From the NCBI GenBank assembly GCA_027943245.1, contig JANDJZ010001763.1, positions 1-46,454 of the forward strand: a stretch of DNA of 46,454 nt, written 5' to 3'. Position numbers and translations under genes: made by a program. Below the pieces are notes generated by a model. That model did no database searches. It saw nothing but the letters and a program-made list of their open reading frames with translations, and was not told the DNA's origin. Position 1 is the stretch's first letter. Every line of letters starts with the position of its first letter. This DNA comes from Acanthamoeba sp. SK_2022b (lineage: Eukaryota; Discosea; Longamoebia; Acanthamoebidae). This document shows positions 8,135 through 15,963 of the stretch, piece after piece.

Positions 8135-8376
8135 TGTCGCATCCCGGACGATTGCATAGACTCTAAACGCTATCCACTCTTCATGGCCCGAGCCGTTCTA
8201 AAGGAGTTGATAGAGTCCTTGCAATCCACCCAGGGAGTGAAGCCATGTTGATAGCTGTCGCATCCCGGACGATTGCATAGACTCTAAACGCTATCCACTC
8301 TTCATGGCCCGAGCCGTTCTAAAGGAGTTGATAGAGTCCTTGCAATCCACCCAGGGAGTGAAGCCATGTTGATAGC
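8135..8376 (+). repeat. 121-bp perfect tandem duplication of the IS left end
   Basis: Copy 1 is 8135-8255 and copy 2 is 8256-8376. Each begins with the terminal TGTCGCATCCCGG and ends ATGTTGATAGC, which includes the first codons of the transposase. By eye the copies appear identical. In copy 1 the transposase start codon opens a dead frame of 11 codons; in copy 2 it leads the true gene. Confidence 0.9.
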
Positions 8377-9332
8377 CCTGCACAAGAACGCCCGCACCAC
8401 GCCCGCCGTGCGTGCCGAGATCGCAGCCAGCGATGAACCAGCCAGCATCCTGGCCCAGCGCTTTGGGATCACTGAGCAGACGGTCTACAAGTGGAAGAAG
8501 CGCGATGTCTTTGCAGACCGCTCGCACACGGCCCATCGCCTGCAGACGGTGCTCACGCCTGCGCAAGAGACCGTGGTGGTTCACTTGCGCCGTACCTTGC
8601 TGCTACCTTTGGATGACCTGCTGGCCGTGACACGGGAGTTCATCTGTCCCCATGTCTCGCGCTCCGGGCTGGACAGGTGCTTGCGCCGCCATGGAGCGGG
8701 CAACCTCAACGCCCTCAAGCCCCAGGAGCCTGCGGTAGCCCACAAGGCCTTCAAGAGCTACGAGCCAGGCTACGTGCACATGGACGTGAAGTACCTGCCC
8801 CAGATGCAGGATGAGAGCAGCCGGCGCTACCTATTCGTGGCCATCGACAGGGCCACGCGTTGGGTGTTTGTGCAGCTCAAGTCCAACAAGACCGCCGCCA
8901 GTGCACAGGCCTTCCTCAAGGCGTTGCACAAGGCCTGTCCGATCAGGATCAACAAGCTGTTGACCGACAACGGCAAAGAGTTCACGGACCGTCTGTTTGC
9001 CAGCAAGGAACGCGAACCCAGCGGCAACCATGAATTCGATCAACTGTGCCGGGAGTTGGGCATAGAGCACCGATTGACCAAGCCCAGGACGCCCAGAACC
9101 AACGGCATGGTGGAGCGGTTCAATGGACGCATTGCGGACGTTCTGAAGACCCACCGGTTCAACAGCCGCGAGGACATGGAGGAGACCTTGCTGCGCTATG
9201 TGGCCTTGTACAACCACCAGTTGCCGCAGTCAGCGCTCAAGAGCAGTACGCCGATGCAGGCCATGAAAGATTGGTACCAGACCCACCCGCACCTGTTTCA
9301 CAAGCGACCATATGATCGTACGGGATGCGACA
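8135..9332 (+). mobile_element. IS481-family insertion sequence with duplicated left end
   Basis: The outer ends are inverted repeats: the left end TGTCGCATCCCGGACGAT (8135-8152) matches the complement of the right end (9315-9332) in 17 of 18 bases. The element starts with TGT and ends with ACA, as in the IS481 family. It is flanked by a 6-bp direct target duplication, CCTACG, at 8129-8134 and 9333-9338. The full element is 8256-9332 (1077 bp) with a single transposase gene. An additional 121-bp copy of the left end (8135-8255) sits in direct tandem before it. The insertion interrupts a surface-layer gene. The family is inferred from the single DDE transposase and termini; the ISfinder name is unknown to me. 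Confidence 0.92.
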
Positions 9333-9499
9333 CCTACGTTCGCTGTGAACGAGAGCGGCACGGGCCACATTCTGCTGGCTCCTTACTACAACGCCCAGAA
9401 TGGCAACATGTCCGTGTTCCACCTGACCAACACCGACACCGTCGGCAAGGCTGTCAAGGTGCGTTTCCGCGGCGCTTCCAACTCCGACGACGTGCTTGA
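8366..9499 (+). CDS. IS481-family DDE transposase (reads out of the element)
   Basis: This is an rve-type integrase/transposase. An N-terminal helix-turn-helix (residues about 15-50, including ILAQRFGITEQTVYKWKKR) is followed by the DDE catalytic core, with the first Asp in YVHMDVKYLP, the second in KLLTDNGKEF and the Glu in TNGMVERFNGRI. The C-terminal KRPYDRTGCD is typical of the last residues in this family and coincides with the right inverted repeat. No stop codon occurs before the element's end at 9332. The frame therefore runs on for about 55 residues in a non-native frame of the host gene to TGA 9497-9499. The catalytic region looks intact, so the enzyme could be active if the tail is tolerated. 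Confidence 0.9.
   Translation: MLIALHKNARTTPAVRAEIAASDEPASILAQRFGITEQTVYKWKKRDVFADRSHTAHRLQTVLTPAQETVVVHLRRTLLLPLDDLLAVTREFICPHVSRSGLDRCLRRHGAGNLNALKPQEPAVAHKAFKSYEPGYVHMDVKYLPQMQDESSRRYLFVAIDRATRWVFVQLKSNKTAASAQAFLKALHKACPIRINKLLTDNGKEFTDRLFASKEREPSGNHEFDQLCRELGIEHRLTKPRTPRTNGMVERFNGRIADVLKTHRFNSREDMEETLLRYVALYNHQLPQSALKSSTPMQAMKDWYQTHPHLFHKRPYDRTGCDTYVRCERERHGPHSAGSLLQRPEWQHVRVPPDQHRHRRQGCQGAFPRRFQLRRRA
9333..9338 (+). repeat. Right target-site duplication of the IS (CCTACG)
   Basis: This is the second copy of the 6-bp duplicated target, immediately after the terminal ACA at 9330-9332. Confidence 0.9.
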
Positions 9500-10769
9500 C
9501 TTCCAAGTCTTCATGTCGCCCGGCGACGTCTGGACTGCTGCAGTGACCGCAGACGCTAGCGGCTTGGCCCAGCTGGTGACTTCCGACAACACCTGCACGC
9601 TGCCCCGCATCGCTGCTGGCACGCCCGTCAAGTTCGTGACTGACCGTCTGTCCAAGAAGGACTGGACTGCTGCCGACAAGGCCGCTCAGACCCGCGAAGG
9701 TTACGTCGAAGTGCTGGCTATGGCCAACATCAAGACCAACAGCGACCTGTACAAGGCCATCAAGCACGTGGACGGCAAGGCTCCTTGCACCTCCACCGCT
9801 CTGAATGCAACCCTGAACTACACCCCTGGCGTGGACAACGACAACATCGTTGCTCCCACCGGCGGCCTGACGGGTGCTTGGTACGTGATGAACGTTGCTC
9901 AAACCACGACGTTCTCCGGTTCCATGGCTGCCATCGTTGCAACGGGTGACGCTCCTGTGAACGTCTTCTCGCCGCAAAAGACAGGCACTGCTGCACTGAA
10001 GACTTCCGATCCGCTGATGGTGGCCAATGTGATCACGGCTCAGCACTATGACGTGCCTGATCTGTCCACGCCTTACACCGTGTCCGGCGCTGGTGCTACC
10101 CAGGCTGCTGCTGACGCTCAGGCTAAGGCTCTGACCGATGCTATCGCTCGTACCTCCGTGGTCAACCAGTACGCTACCGACACAACCATCTCGGCTAAGA
10201 CCGACTGGGTGTTCTCGATGCCTACTCGTCGTTACTCCATTGCTGCGAACTATGCTGCTGGCTCGGCTCAAACGCCTTCCAACAACGCTACTTTTGACGT
10301 GAATGGTCAGTCTGGCTTCATCTCCACTGGTGCCAACGCTGCTAGCTCTTACCGTCTGTTCAACACGGCTGTGTCGGACAACATCTTCACTACCAACGTC
10401 AACAACACCACGGTTAACACTGCTGGTCAGATCTGCGTGGAAGCATCGGGCCAAACCTTCTATGATCGCGAAGAGCGTTTCCAAGAAGACGGCGCAGTGT
10501 TCTCGCCTGGCACGATCAGCAAGACGCAACTGTGCGGTGAAGTCAACGTTCTGGGCTTCTCGACCGACAACTCGGCTCTGGCCGCATCGGTTGCTCGCCA
10601 GTCCGTGGCTGCTCCTTACATGAACGGCTGGGGCCAAGTGAACTTCTCCGCTCCCACTCCGGTGCTGGGCGCTGCGTTCATCAAGCTGACCAACCCCGAA
10701 GCTGCTCCTGGCACTTCCGGCACGTACGGCATCACCTGGCCCCACGCTTACAGCGGTTCCGCTCAGTAA
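9333..10769 (+). pseudogene. 3' fragment of interrupted surface-layer (S-layer / nanopod-like) protein gene
   Basis: This is nearly the entire mature part (about 476 residues) of an abundant cell-surface protein. It begins TFAVNESGTGHILLAPYYNAQNGN and matches my recollection of the Comamonadaceae S-layer family to which the Delftia nanopod protein NpdA belongs; I cannot verify identity. Sequence is rich in Ala, Thr, Asn and Val with few Cys, as in beta-rich surface proteins. Codon use is strikingly different from neighbours (GCT, CGT and AAC preferred), typical of very high expression. The IS removed its signal peptide. An ATG at 9312 inside the IS right end is in frame and could start a signal-less product. 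The gene ends in front of a strong terminator. Confidence 0.82.
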
Positions 10770-10801
10770 TCGGGCACTTTCACGCGCAAGTGTGATCCAA
10801 G

Positions 10802-10831
10802 AAAAGGCGGGAGGAAACTCCCGCCTTTTTT
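10802..10831 (+). terminator. Rho-independent terminator of the surface-layer gene
   Basis: An 11-bp stem, AAAAGGCGGGA (10802-10812) with TCCCGCCTTTT (10819-10829), has a 6-base loop and runs into a T-tract ending at 10831. It lies 33 bases after the surface-layer stop codon. Confidence 0.93.
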
Positions 10832-10854
10832 GCTTTTATCGATGTATAGGACTT

Positions 10855-11805
10855 ATGACTGTTTCCATCCAACGTATGAGTGCCGTTTCCCTGGTGCTGG
10901 CTGTGTCTTTGTTGGGCTCAGGCGTACAGGCGGCGGACAAGAGTGCAAAAGCAACTCAGCCGGCCGCTCAGCCTTCGGCCGAGCCCGCCGCGTCTGCTGC
11001 GCTCGTCGAAGGCAAGGGGCTTGCCATCACTGGGTTTGACATACAAGCCGATGCCCAGCGCATTCCACCCGAAGTGCGTAACTCCATCCTTGTCCGCCCT
11101 ACGAATGTGCAAAGAATGGCGTCCGACCTCTTTGTTTTTCGTAGCATGGCGCAGATGGCTCACGAGCAGGGCCTGGATCGTGATCCCAAGGTGAAGGCGG
11201 CGATGCAGGTGGCACGCGACCGTGCGCTGGCCGAGGCCTGGATGGCGGCGTTGGATGAAAAGAACCGGCCTGATGCCGCATCTGCGGAGAAGCAGGCGCG
11301 CAGTCTCTACCTGGCTAAGCCTGAGCGTTTCAAAGTGGATGAAAGTGTCCATGTCCGGCATATCTTGATTGGCGGCAAGGATGCTGATGCGCGGGCAGCG
11401 GCAGACAAGCTGCTGGAAGAGCTCAAGGGTGGCGCCGATTTTGCGACCTTGGCCAAGGAACGCTCCAGTGACAAGGGAAGCGGGGCGCGAGGTGGCGACC
11501 TGGGCTTCTTCGAACGAGGCCGCATGGTGCCTGAGTTCGAGAAGGCGGCTTTTGCGTTGAAGCAGCCCGGTGAACTCAGTGGCGTGGTGGAATCGCAGTT
11601 CGGCTTCCATGTTATCCAGTTGGTGGAACTTCGCCCTGCGGGCACCAAGCCCTTTGAGGAAGTGCGAGACGAGTTGGTCAAGGAAATCCAGGCATCGGCG
11701 ACGCAGAATGCACGATCTGTGGCTGCGGAGAAAATTCGCAAGGATGCGAAGACCAATGACGCGGCTGTAGAAGCCTTTGTGTCCGGGAACACCTCGAAGC
11801 CTTGA
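10855..11805 (+). CDS. Periplasmic parvulin-type peptidyl-prolyl isomerase (SurA/PrsA-like)
   Basis: This 316-residue secreted foldase has a signal peptide (hydrophobic core LVLAVSLLGSGVQAA) followed by a low-complexity Ala/Pro/Ser linker. A helical chaperone region (about 60-150) and one PpiC-type parvulin domain (about 157-262: VRHILIGG, SSDKGSGARGGDLGFFERG, FGFHVIQL) follow. ATG 10855 was chosen because an upstream frame opening at 10792 would run through the terminator hairpin. The gene sits directly downstream of the surface-layer gene with its own start after the terminator. It probably helps fold periplasmic or outer-membrane proteins, perhaps the surface-layer protein itself; that substrate is inference. 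Confidence 0.88.
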   Translation: MTVSIQRMSAVSLVLAVSLLGSGVQAADKSAKATQPAAQPSAEPAASAALVEGKGLAITGFDIQADAQRIPPEVRNSILVRPTNVQRMASDLFVFRSMAQMAHEQGLDRDPKVKAAMQVARDRALAEAWMAALDEKNRPDAASAEKQARSLYLAKPERFKVDESVHVRHILIGGKDADARAAADKLLEELKGGADFATLAKERSSDKGSGARGGDLGFFERGRMVPEFEKAAFALKQPGELSGVVESQFGFHVIQLVELRPAGTKPFEEVRDELVKEIQASATQNARSVAAEKIRKDAKTNDAAVEAFVSGNTSKP

Positions 11806-11848
11806 TCGAGGATTGTCCGGCCTGAGAGCTTTGGCTCCTATACAGCCT

Positions 11849-11880
11849 GCCGCACGGATGCTTGATGCATCTTCTGCGGC
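11849..11880 (+). other. Interrupted inverted repeat after the parvulin gene
   Basis: Stems GCCGCA/TGCGGC and GATGC/GCATC pair around the loop TTGAT, giving an interrupted hairpin 43 bases after the parvulin stop. No T-tract follows. It may stabilise or end the parvulin mRNA. Confidence 0.4.
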
Positions 11881-11978
11881 GGGCACAGGACTTCTGTTGC
11901 AAGCATTTGCAAGCTTTTCCTTGATTGGCTGGCGCGTTGCGCCCCGATGCGCGAGAATGCCAGGTTTGGCATGAACTG

Positions 11979-12013
11979 AAGTGCCGCTGCCGAGGTGAAG
12001 CTGCGGCACTTTT
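11979..12013 (+). terminator. Terminator-like hairpin just before the exporter gene
   Basis: AAGTGCCGC (11979-11987) pairs perfectly with GCGGCACTT (12003-12011) and runs into TTTT. It ends only 11 bases before the ATG at 12025. It could terminate parvulin transcripts or attenuate the polysaccharide operon. Confidence 0.6.
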
Positions 12014-12024
12014 GCATACGACGC

Positions 12025-12825
12025 ATGTACTCTTTGTTTGGCGAATGCCACGCGCTCTGGCAGGCCCGCAGCCTGTTGTGGGTGATGACCCGGCGTGAAG
12101 TGGCAGCTCGCCATGCTGGCACGGCCGCTGGCGTGCTTTGGCCCTACCTGCAGCCATTGCTGACCGTGGCGGCCTACTACCTCGTGTTCGACGTGGTGTT
12201 TTCGATGCGCCTTGGCGACAACGCTCCCACGCATGCCGTGGGCGCGTTTCTTGTTGTGGGCGCCTTGCCGTGGATGGCGTTTTGCGATGCTACGGCACGT
12301 GGCATGAACAGTCTGGTCGAGGCGGGTGGCATTCTGCAAAAGAACCCTTTGCCGCCAGTGCTGTTTCCCATGCGGGCGGTACTGGCCAGCAGTGTGATCT
12401 TCGGACCCTTGTTGCTGCTGGTGGCCTTGGCTTATCTGCCCCAGCACGGCTTGACCTGGTCGCTCGTGGCACTCATCCCCCTGTTGCTGGGCCAGCTGCT
12501 GCTGTGCGCCCTGCTGGCTTATGCGCTGGCTATTCTGACGGCGGCACTGCGCGATGTGGGGCAGCTTGTGACCTTCTTTCTGTCCGTCGGTATCTATCTC
12601 TCGCCCATTCTTTTTCCGCTGGCCTTGTTCCCTGAGCGCTGGCGCTGGGTGCTATGGGCCAATCCCATGACGGCGTTGGTTCTTGGCTACCAGAATGTGC
12701 TGCTGCAGGGGCTGTTGCCTCAAATGGCGGTCTGGGCGGCTTTGGGCATCTGGATTCTGGTTTTGGCTGTGCTGCTCAATGGCTTGGTGCGACGCAGCCG
12801 TGATCAATTGGTGGACTGGCTATGA
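12025..12825 (+). CDS. wzm: Polysaccharide ABC exporter permease (Wzm-type, ABC-2 family)
   Basis: This 266-residue integral membrane protein has six predicted membrane helices and the ABC-2 layout of Wzm/KpsM/RfbA permeases. The N-terminus carries the amphipathic segment with TRREVAARHAGTAAGVLW, and LQKNPLPPVLFPMRAV sits in the first cytoplasmic loop. It would move a lipid-linked O-antigen-like polysaccharide across the inner membrane. ATG 12025 is preferred. A GTG at 11995 extends the frame but lies in the loop of the preceding hairpin. It overlaps the ATPase gene by 4 bases (ATGA), so permease and ATPase are coupled. Confidence 0.88.
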   Translation: MYSLFGECHALWQARSLLWVMTRREVAARHAGTAAGVLWPYLQPLLTVAAYYLVFDVVFSMRLGDNAPTHAVGAFLVVGALPWMAFCDATARGMNSLVEAGGILQKNPLPPVLFPMRAVLASSVIFGPLLLLVALAYLPQHGLTWSLVALIPLLLGQLLLCALLAYALAILTAALRDVGQLVTFFLSVGIYLSPILFPLALFPERWRWVLWANPMTALVLGYQNVLLQGLLPQMAVWAALGIWILVLAVLLNGLVRRSRDQLVDWL

Positions 12826-14102
12826 ACGCCAAGCATGTCGAATTGCCTGATGACCTGGTATTGCGTGTGCGCAATCTGGGCAAGGAATACAAACTTTATC
12901 CCTCGCCGCGAGCGCGCTTCAAGGCCTTGCTGACCGGGGTTGCCACGCACCGAAGCCATTGGGCATTGCGGGATGTGTCATTCGAATTGCGCCGCGGCCA
13001 GTGCATTGGTGTGATTGGCGACAACGGCGCAGGCAAGAGCTCGCTGCTCAAGCTGCTGGCTGGCACGTTGCAGCCCAGTTGCGGGCAAATAGAGCGTGTG
13101 GGTCGGGTCACGGCCATTCTGGAGTTGGGAGCGGGATTTCACCCTGATTTCAGCGGACGCGACAATCTGTATTTCGGTGGCAGCCTGATTGGTATCTCCC
13201 CTGAGCGCATGCGTGAGCTGGAGCCCGAAATCGCCGCTTTTGCGGAGTTGGGCGAAGCACTGGAGCGGCCGGTCAAGACCTACTCTTCGGGGATGGCGGT
13301 GCGCCTGGCGTTTGCACTGGTGACGGCCGTGCAGCCCGATGTGCTGATCATTGACGAGGCGCTCGCCGTAGGCGACCAGCATTTCCAGAAGAAGTGCATT
13401 GAACGCATCATGGCCTTCCGCAACAGCGGCTGCACCATCCTGTTTTGTTCCCATAGCCCTTATCACATCCGCCATCTTTGCGATGCAGCCCTGTGGCTGC
13501 GCGGCGGCCATGTGGCGCAGTTCGGTGCGACCGAGCCAGTGCTGGCCGCCTACGATGCACATACCCGCGAGCGCCAGGAGCGCGAGCAAAGGGCTTTGTG
13601 CGACGAGATGCTGCCTGCTGAAGGAGAGCCCGCTGTGCCAGCGCCAGCTGCGGATGAAGCGCCTCCCGCGCCGGTCGCTGCCGTGGACAGCGGCACAGCC
13701 TGCATCCTGTCCGTCGATGTCAAGGATCTGGCTGAACCTGTGGGTGACCAGCCAGGGTTGCTGCAGAGCCAGGACCTGGTTGTGACCATTACTGCGAGAG
13801 GACGTGGCAACGAGCGGCCGCACATCGGCTTCATGATCGAGCAGTCCAAGGGCGTGGGCATCACTTCGCTGGCAACACATGAGGATGGTGCAGCACCGCG
13901 GCAATTGCCAGACGGAAGCTGGCAGACTGTGCTGACCTTTCCCGAGTTGCCTCTGCACAGCGGAGACTATGTGATCAGCGCCTTTCTGTTCGATGAAACC
14001 GGGCTGGCCGTCTATGACGAATGGTTCCAGTTCCTGCACCTGCGCTTTATTTTCCCCAAGCCCCTGCCTGGGCTGGTGCGCCTGCCTCACCACTGGAGCT
14101 GA
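12822..14102 (+). CDS. wzt: Polysaccharide ABC exporter ATPase with carbohydrate-binding tail (Wzt-type)
   Basis: This is a 426-residue protein. The nucleotide-binding domain covers about residues 10-250, with Walker A GDNGAGKSS (66-73), the signature segment TYSSGMAVRLAFA (near 153) and Walker B VLIIDEA (near 174). After an Ala/Pro-rich linker (about 265-290) comes a beta-sandwich Wzt-C domain (about 295-426). In O9a/O8-type systems this domain binds the modified non-reducing end of the polysaccharide as an export signal. That matches the presence of terminal-modifying methyltransferases and acyltransferases next to it. It ends 54 bases before the first methyltransferase gene. Confidence 0.92.
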   Translation: MNAKHVELPDDLVLRVRNLGKEYKLYPSPRARFKALLTGVATHRSHWALRDVSFELRRGQCIGVIGDNGAGKSSLLKLLAGTLQPSCGQIERVGRVTAILELGAGFHPDFSGRDNLYFGGSLIGISPERMRELEPEIAAFAELGEALERPVKTYSSGMAVRLAFALVTAVQPDVLIIDEALAVGDQHFQKKCIERIMAFRNSGCTILFCSHSPYHIRHLCDAALWLRGGHVAQFGATEPVLAAYDAHTRERQEREQRALCDEMLPAEGEPAVPAPAADEAPPAPVAAVDSGTACILSVDVKDLAEPVGDQPGLLQSQDLVVTITARGRGNERPHIGFMIEQSKGVGITSLATHEDGAAPRQLPDGSWQTVLTFPELPLHSGDYVISAFLFDETGLAVYDEWFQFLHLRFIFPKPLPGLVRLPHHWS

Positions 14103-14156
14103 GCGGCTCCGCCACGCCCGCGCAAGCGGCTCGGCTGTCTCCCTATTCCATACCCC

Positions 14157-15053
14157 ATGACATCTGACAATTCTTCTACTCCCATCAGCGATGGGCAGCG
14201 TTTGCTGAATGAAGCCCTGCAATTGCTGGCAAGCGGCGACCGGGCTGGTGCGGCACAGGTCCTGGCTCGTGCCCGCGAAATGGACGACAGCCTGTTGGAG
14301 GCGCATTCCCTGATCGAGGCAAATGGTCTGGTGGGCTCGTTTTCCAACATGACGGGACTCGATTGCCGGATTTCTGCGCAGGACGATATCTTCGGCTTCT
14401 TCCGTGGCCACCCTTCCAGCGTCAATCCCCTGCGCGACTACTTCGCTGACGGTTGGCGCACGCTGTCGGAACTGATGCTGCTGCTGGAAGCTGTGGACAA
14501 GCCTTTGCTGCGCACGGCCAGCGTCCTGGAGTTCGCCAGCGGTCACGGACGCTTTACGCGGCACCTGGTCAAGGCGCTGGGGGCGGAACGGGTCACGGTC
14601 TCGGACATCGTGGTCGATGCTGTGGATTTTTCGCAGCAGACCTTCGGCGTGAAGGGCTTTGCGTCGGCCAGCGTGCCGGAGCAGGTACGCTGGCCGCAGC
14701 AGTACGAACTGGTGTTCGTGCTCTCGCTGTTCAGCCATCTGCCGCGCTCGACCTGGACGCGCTGGCTGCAGGTGTTGCGCGATGCGGTGGCTCCTGGCGG
14801 GTTGCTGGTTTTCAGCACGCACGGCATGAAGGCCGCAGATTTCGACAGCGTGAAGCTGGATGACGAGGGATTTTTCTTTGCCCCGTCCAGCGAGTCGCAT
14901 GCCATCGATGCCAATGAGTATGGAACGGCGTTCACTTCCGAGCAATTCGTCCTGGACCGTATTGCCGAGACCTGGGGCACCGATGCGCTGCGCCATCGAT
15001 CACTTGTGCATTTCTGGAACCACCAGGATGCCTATGTGCTTCAGCGGCTGTGA
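14157..15053 (+). CDS. Class I SAM-dependent methyltransferase (polysaccharide locus)
   Basis: This 298-residue protein has an N-terminal helical, TPR-like stretch (about 10-55, QRLLNEALQLLASGDRAGAAQVL) and a Rossmann methyltransferase core. Motif I is VLEFASGHGRFTRHL near 122-136, the acidic loop is VTVSDIVVDAV, and the post-motif region is LVFVLSLFSHLP. Its location after wzt suggests it modifies the exported glycan or a sugar precursor, possibly as the chain-terminating methylation that Wzt-C reads. The exact acceptor cannot be told from sequence. The start at ATG 14157 lacks a clear Shine-Dalgarno sequence. Confidence 0.83.
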   Translation: MTSDNSSTPISDGQRLLNEALQLLASGDRAGAAQVLARAREMDDSLLEAHSLIEANGLVGSFSNMTGLDCRISAQDDIFGFFRGHPSSVNPLRDYFADGWRTLSELMLLLEAVDKPLLRTASVLEFASGHGRFTRHLVKALGAERVTVSDIVVDAVDFSQQTFGVKGFASASVPEQVRWPQQYELVFVLSLFSHLPRSTWTRWLQVLRDAVAPGGLLVFSTHGMKAADFDSVKLDDEGFFFAPSSESHAIDANEYGTAFTSEQFVLDRIAETWGTDALRHRSLVHFWNHQDAYVLQRL

Positions 15054-15095
15054 GCGTGTTGACAGGGTTGTAGACAGAATAGAGAGGACGATTGC

Positions 15096-15956
15096 ATGAG
15101 TTGGATGCTGCGTTTGCAGGAACGACTGTTGGGCCTGGCGCCATGGGACGCCGGCAAGATCACCGATGAGTGGTTTCGTGCGCATTTCAACTATGCAGCG
15201 GATCTGGCCCATGACTGGCTCGGACAGTCATTGGATTTGTCCAAGGCCAGGTTGCTGAATTTCGGTTGCGGCGATGGCATCACCGATCTGGCTTTGGTGC
15301 TGCGCCATGGCGCAACCTCCATCCATGGCATCGATATCCGTCAGGAATACGCCAAGCTGCCCCGCATTGCACGCGAGCAGTTGGGCATGTCGCGCATTCC
15401 CGCTGCGCTGAGCTTCGAGACCATCGTGCCGAATTCGCCATTGGCCGGCCGTCATGCGAACTATGACGGATTGCTCAGCTGGTCCACCTTCGAGCATGTG
15501 CAGCGCGACAAGGTGCTGCCGATCCTGTCCGACCTGCATGCTTGCCTGCGCCCGGGAGGCGTGTTCTTCCTGCAGATCGAGCCCTTGTTTCATTCTCCCT
15601 GGGGCTCGCACCTGCGCCGCTACGACGATGTGCCCTGGCACCACTTGCTGGCGTCGGAGGAGGAGTTGTGGAGCATCATCGAAAAGCATGAAGGTCCGCT
15701 GGACGCCGCCGAGGTGGACTTCGGCTTTGCCGATTTCGGTGTCGATGGCTACAAGCGCTTTGTCTTCAAGGAGTACCAGGCGCTGAACCGGTTGACGGCA
15801 GACGAGCTCGTAGATATTGCTCGTCAGGCCGGCTTTGAAGTGTTGCGCGAGGAGCGGCGCCAGGTGGACATGGCCATTCCCGAGGCGCTGGCGGGGCGCT
15901 ACCCTGAGGAGTGGCTGCGCAACAACGAGATTTTGCTGTTGCTGGGCAAGAGCTGA
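15096..15956 (+). CDS. Class I SAM-dependent methyltransferase, second
   Basis: This 286-residue methyltransferase has motif I LLNFGCGDGITDLAL at about 53-67, followed by an acidic IHGIDIRQEY and a motif LLSWSTFEHVQRDKVLPILSDLHACLRPGG typical of sugar or lipid methyltransferases. A GAGAGGA Shine-Dalgarno sequence lies about 7 bases before ATG 15096. It is transcribed with the preceding methyltransferase (42-base gap) and followed within 10 bases by an acyltransferase gene. It probably decorates the same polysaccharide; the acceptor is unknown. Confidence 0.83.
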   Translation: MSWMLRLQERLLGLAPWDAGKITDEWFRAHFNYAADLAHDWLGQSLDLSKARLLNFGCGDGITDLALVLRHGATSIHGIDIRQEYAKLPRIAREQLGMSRIPAALSFETIVPNSPLAGRHANYDGLLSWSTFEHVQRDKVLPILSDLHACLRPGGVFFLQIEPLFHSPWGSHLRRYDDVPWHHLLASEEELWSIIEKHEGPLDAAEVDFGFADFGVDGYKRFVFKEYQALNRLTADELVDIARQAGFEVLREERRQVDMAIPEALAGRYPEEWLRNNEILLLLGKS

Positions 15957-15963
15957 CACAGCC

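Noticed and set aside
8051..8251. 66-residue secreted protein as a real short gene
   Set aside because: After residue 28 it reads into IS sequence; it is the interrupted start of the surface-layer gene.
9237..10745. 502-codon minus-strand frame antisense to the surface-layer gene
   Set aside because: Repetitive Ser/Val/Gly translation without motifs; it is the reverse of strongly biased codons.
11995..12024. GTG start extending the Wzm protein by 10 residues
   Set aside because: It lies in the loop of a terminator-like hairpin, and the extra residues do not resemble Wzm; ATG 12025 is better.
12978..14996. 672-codon minus-strand frame across wzt and the first methyltransferase
   Set aside because: It overlaps two well-supported genes in antisense and spans their intergenic region without start signals or domains.
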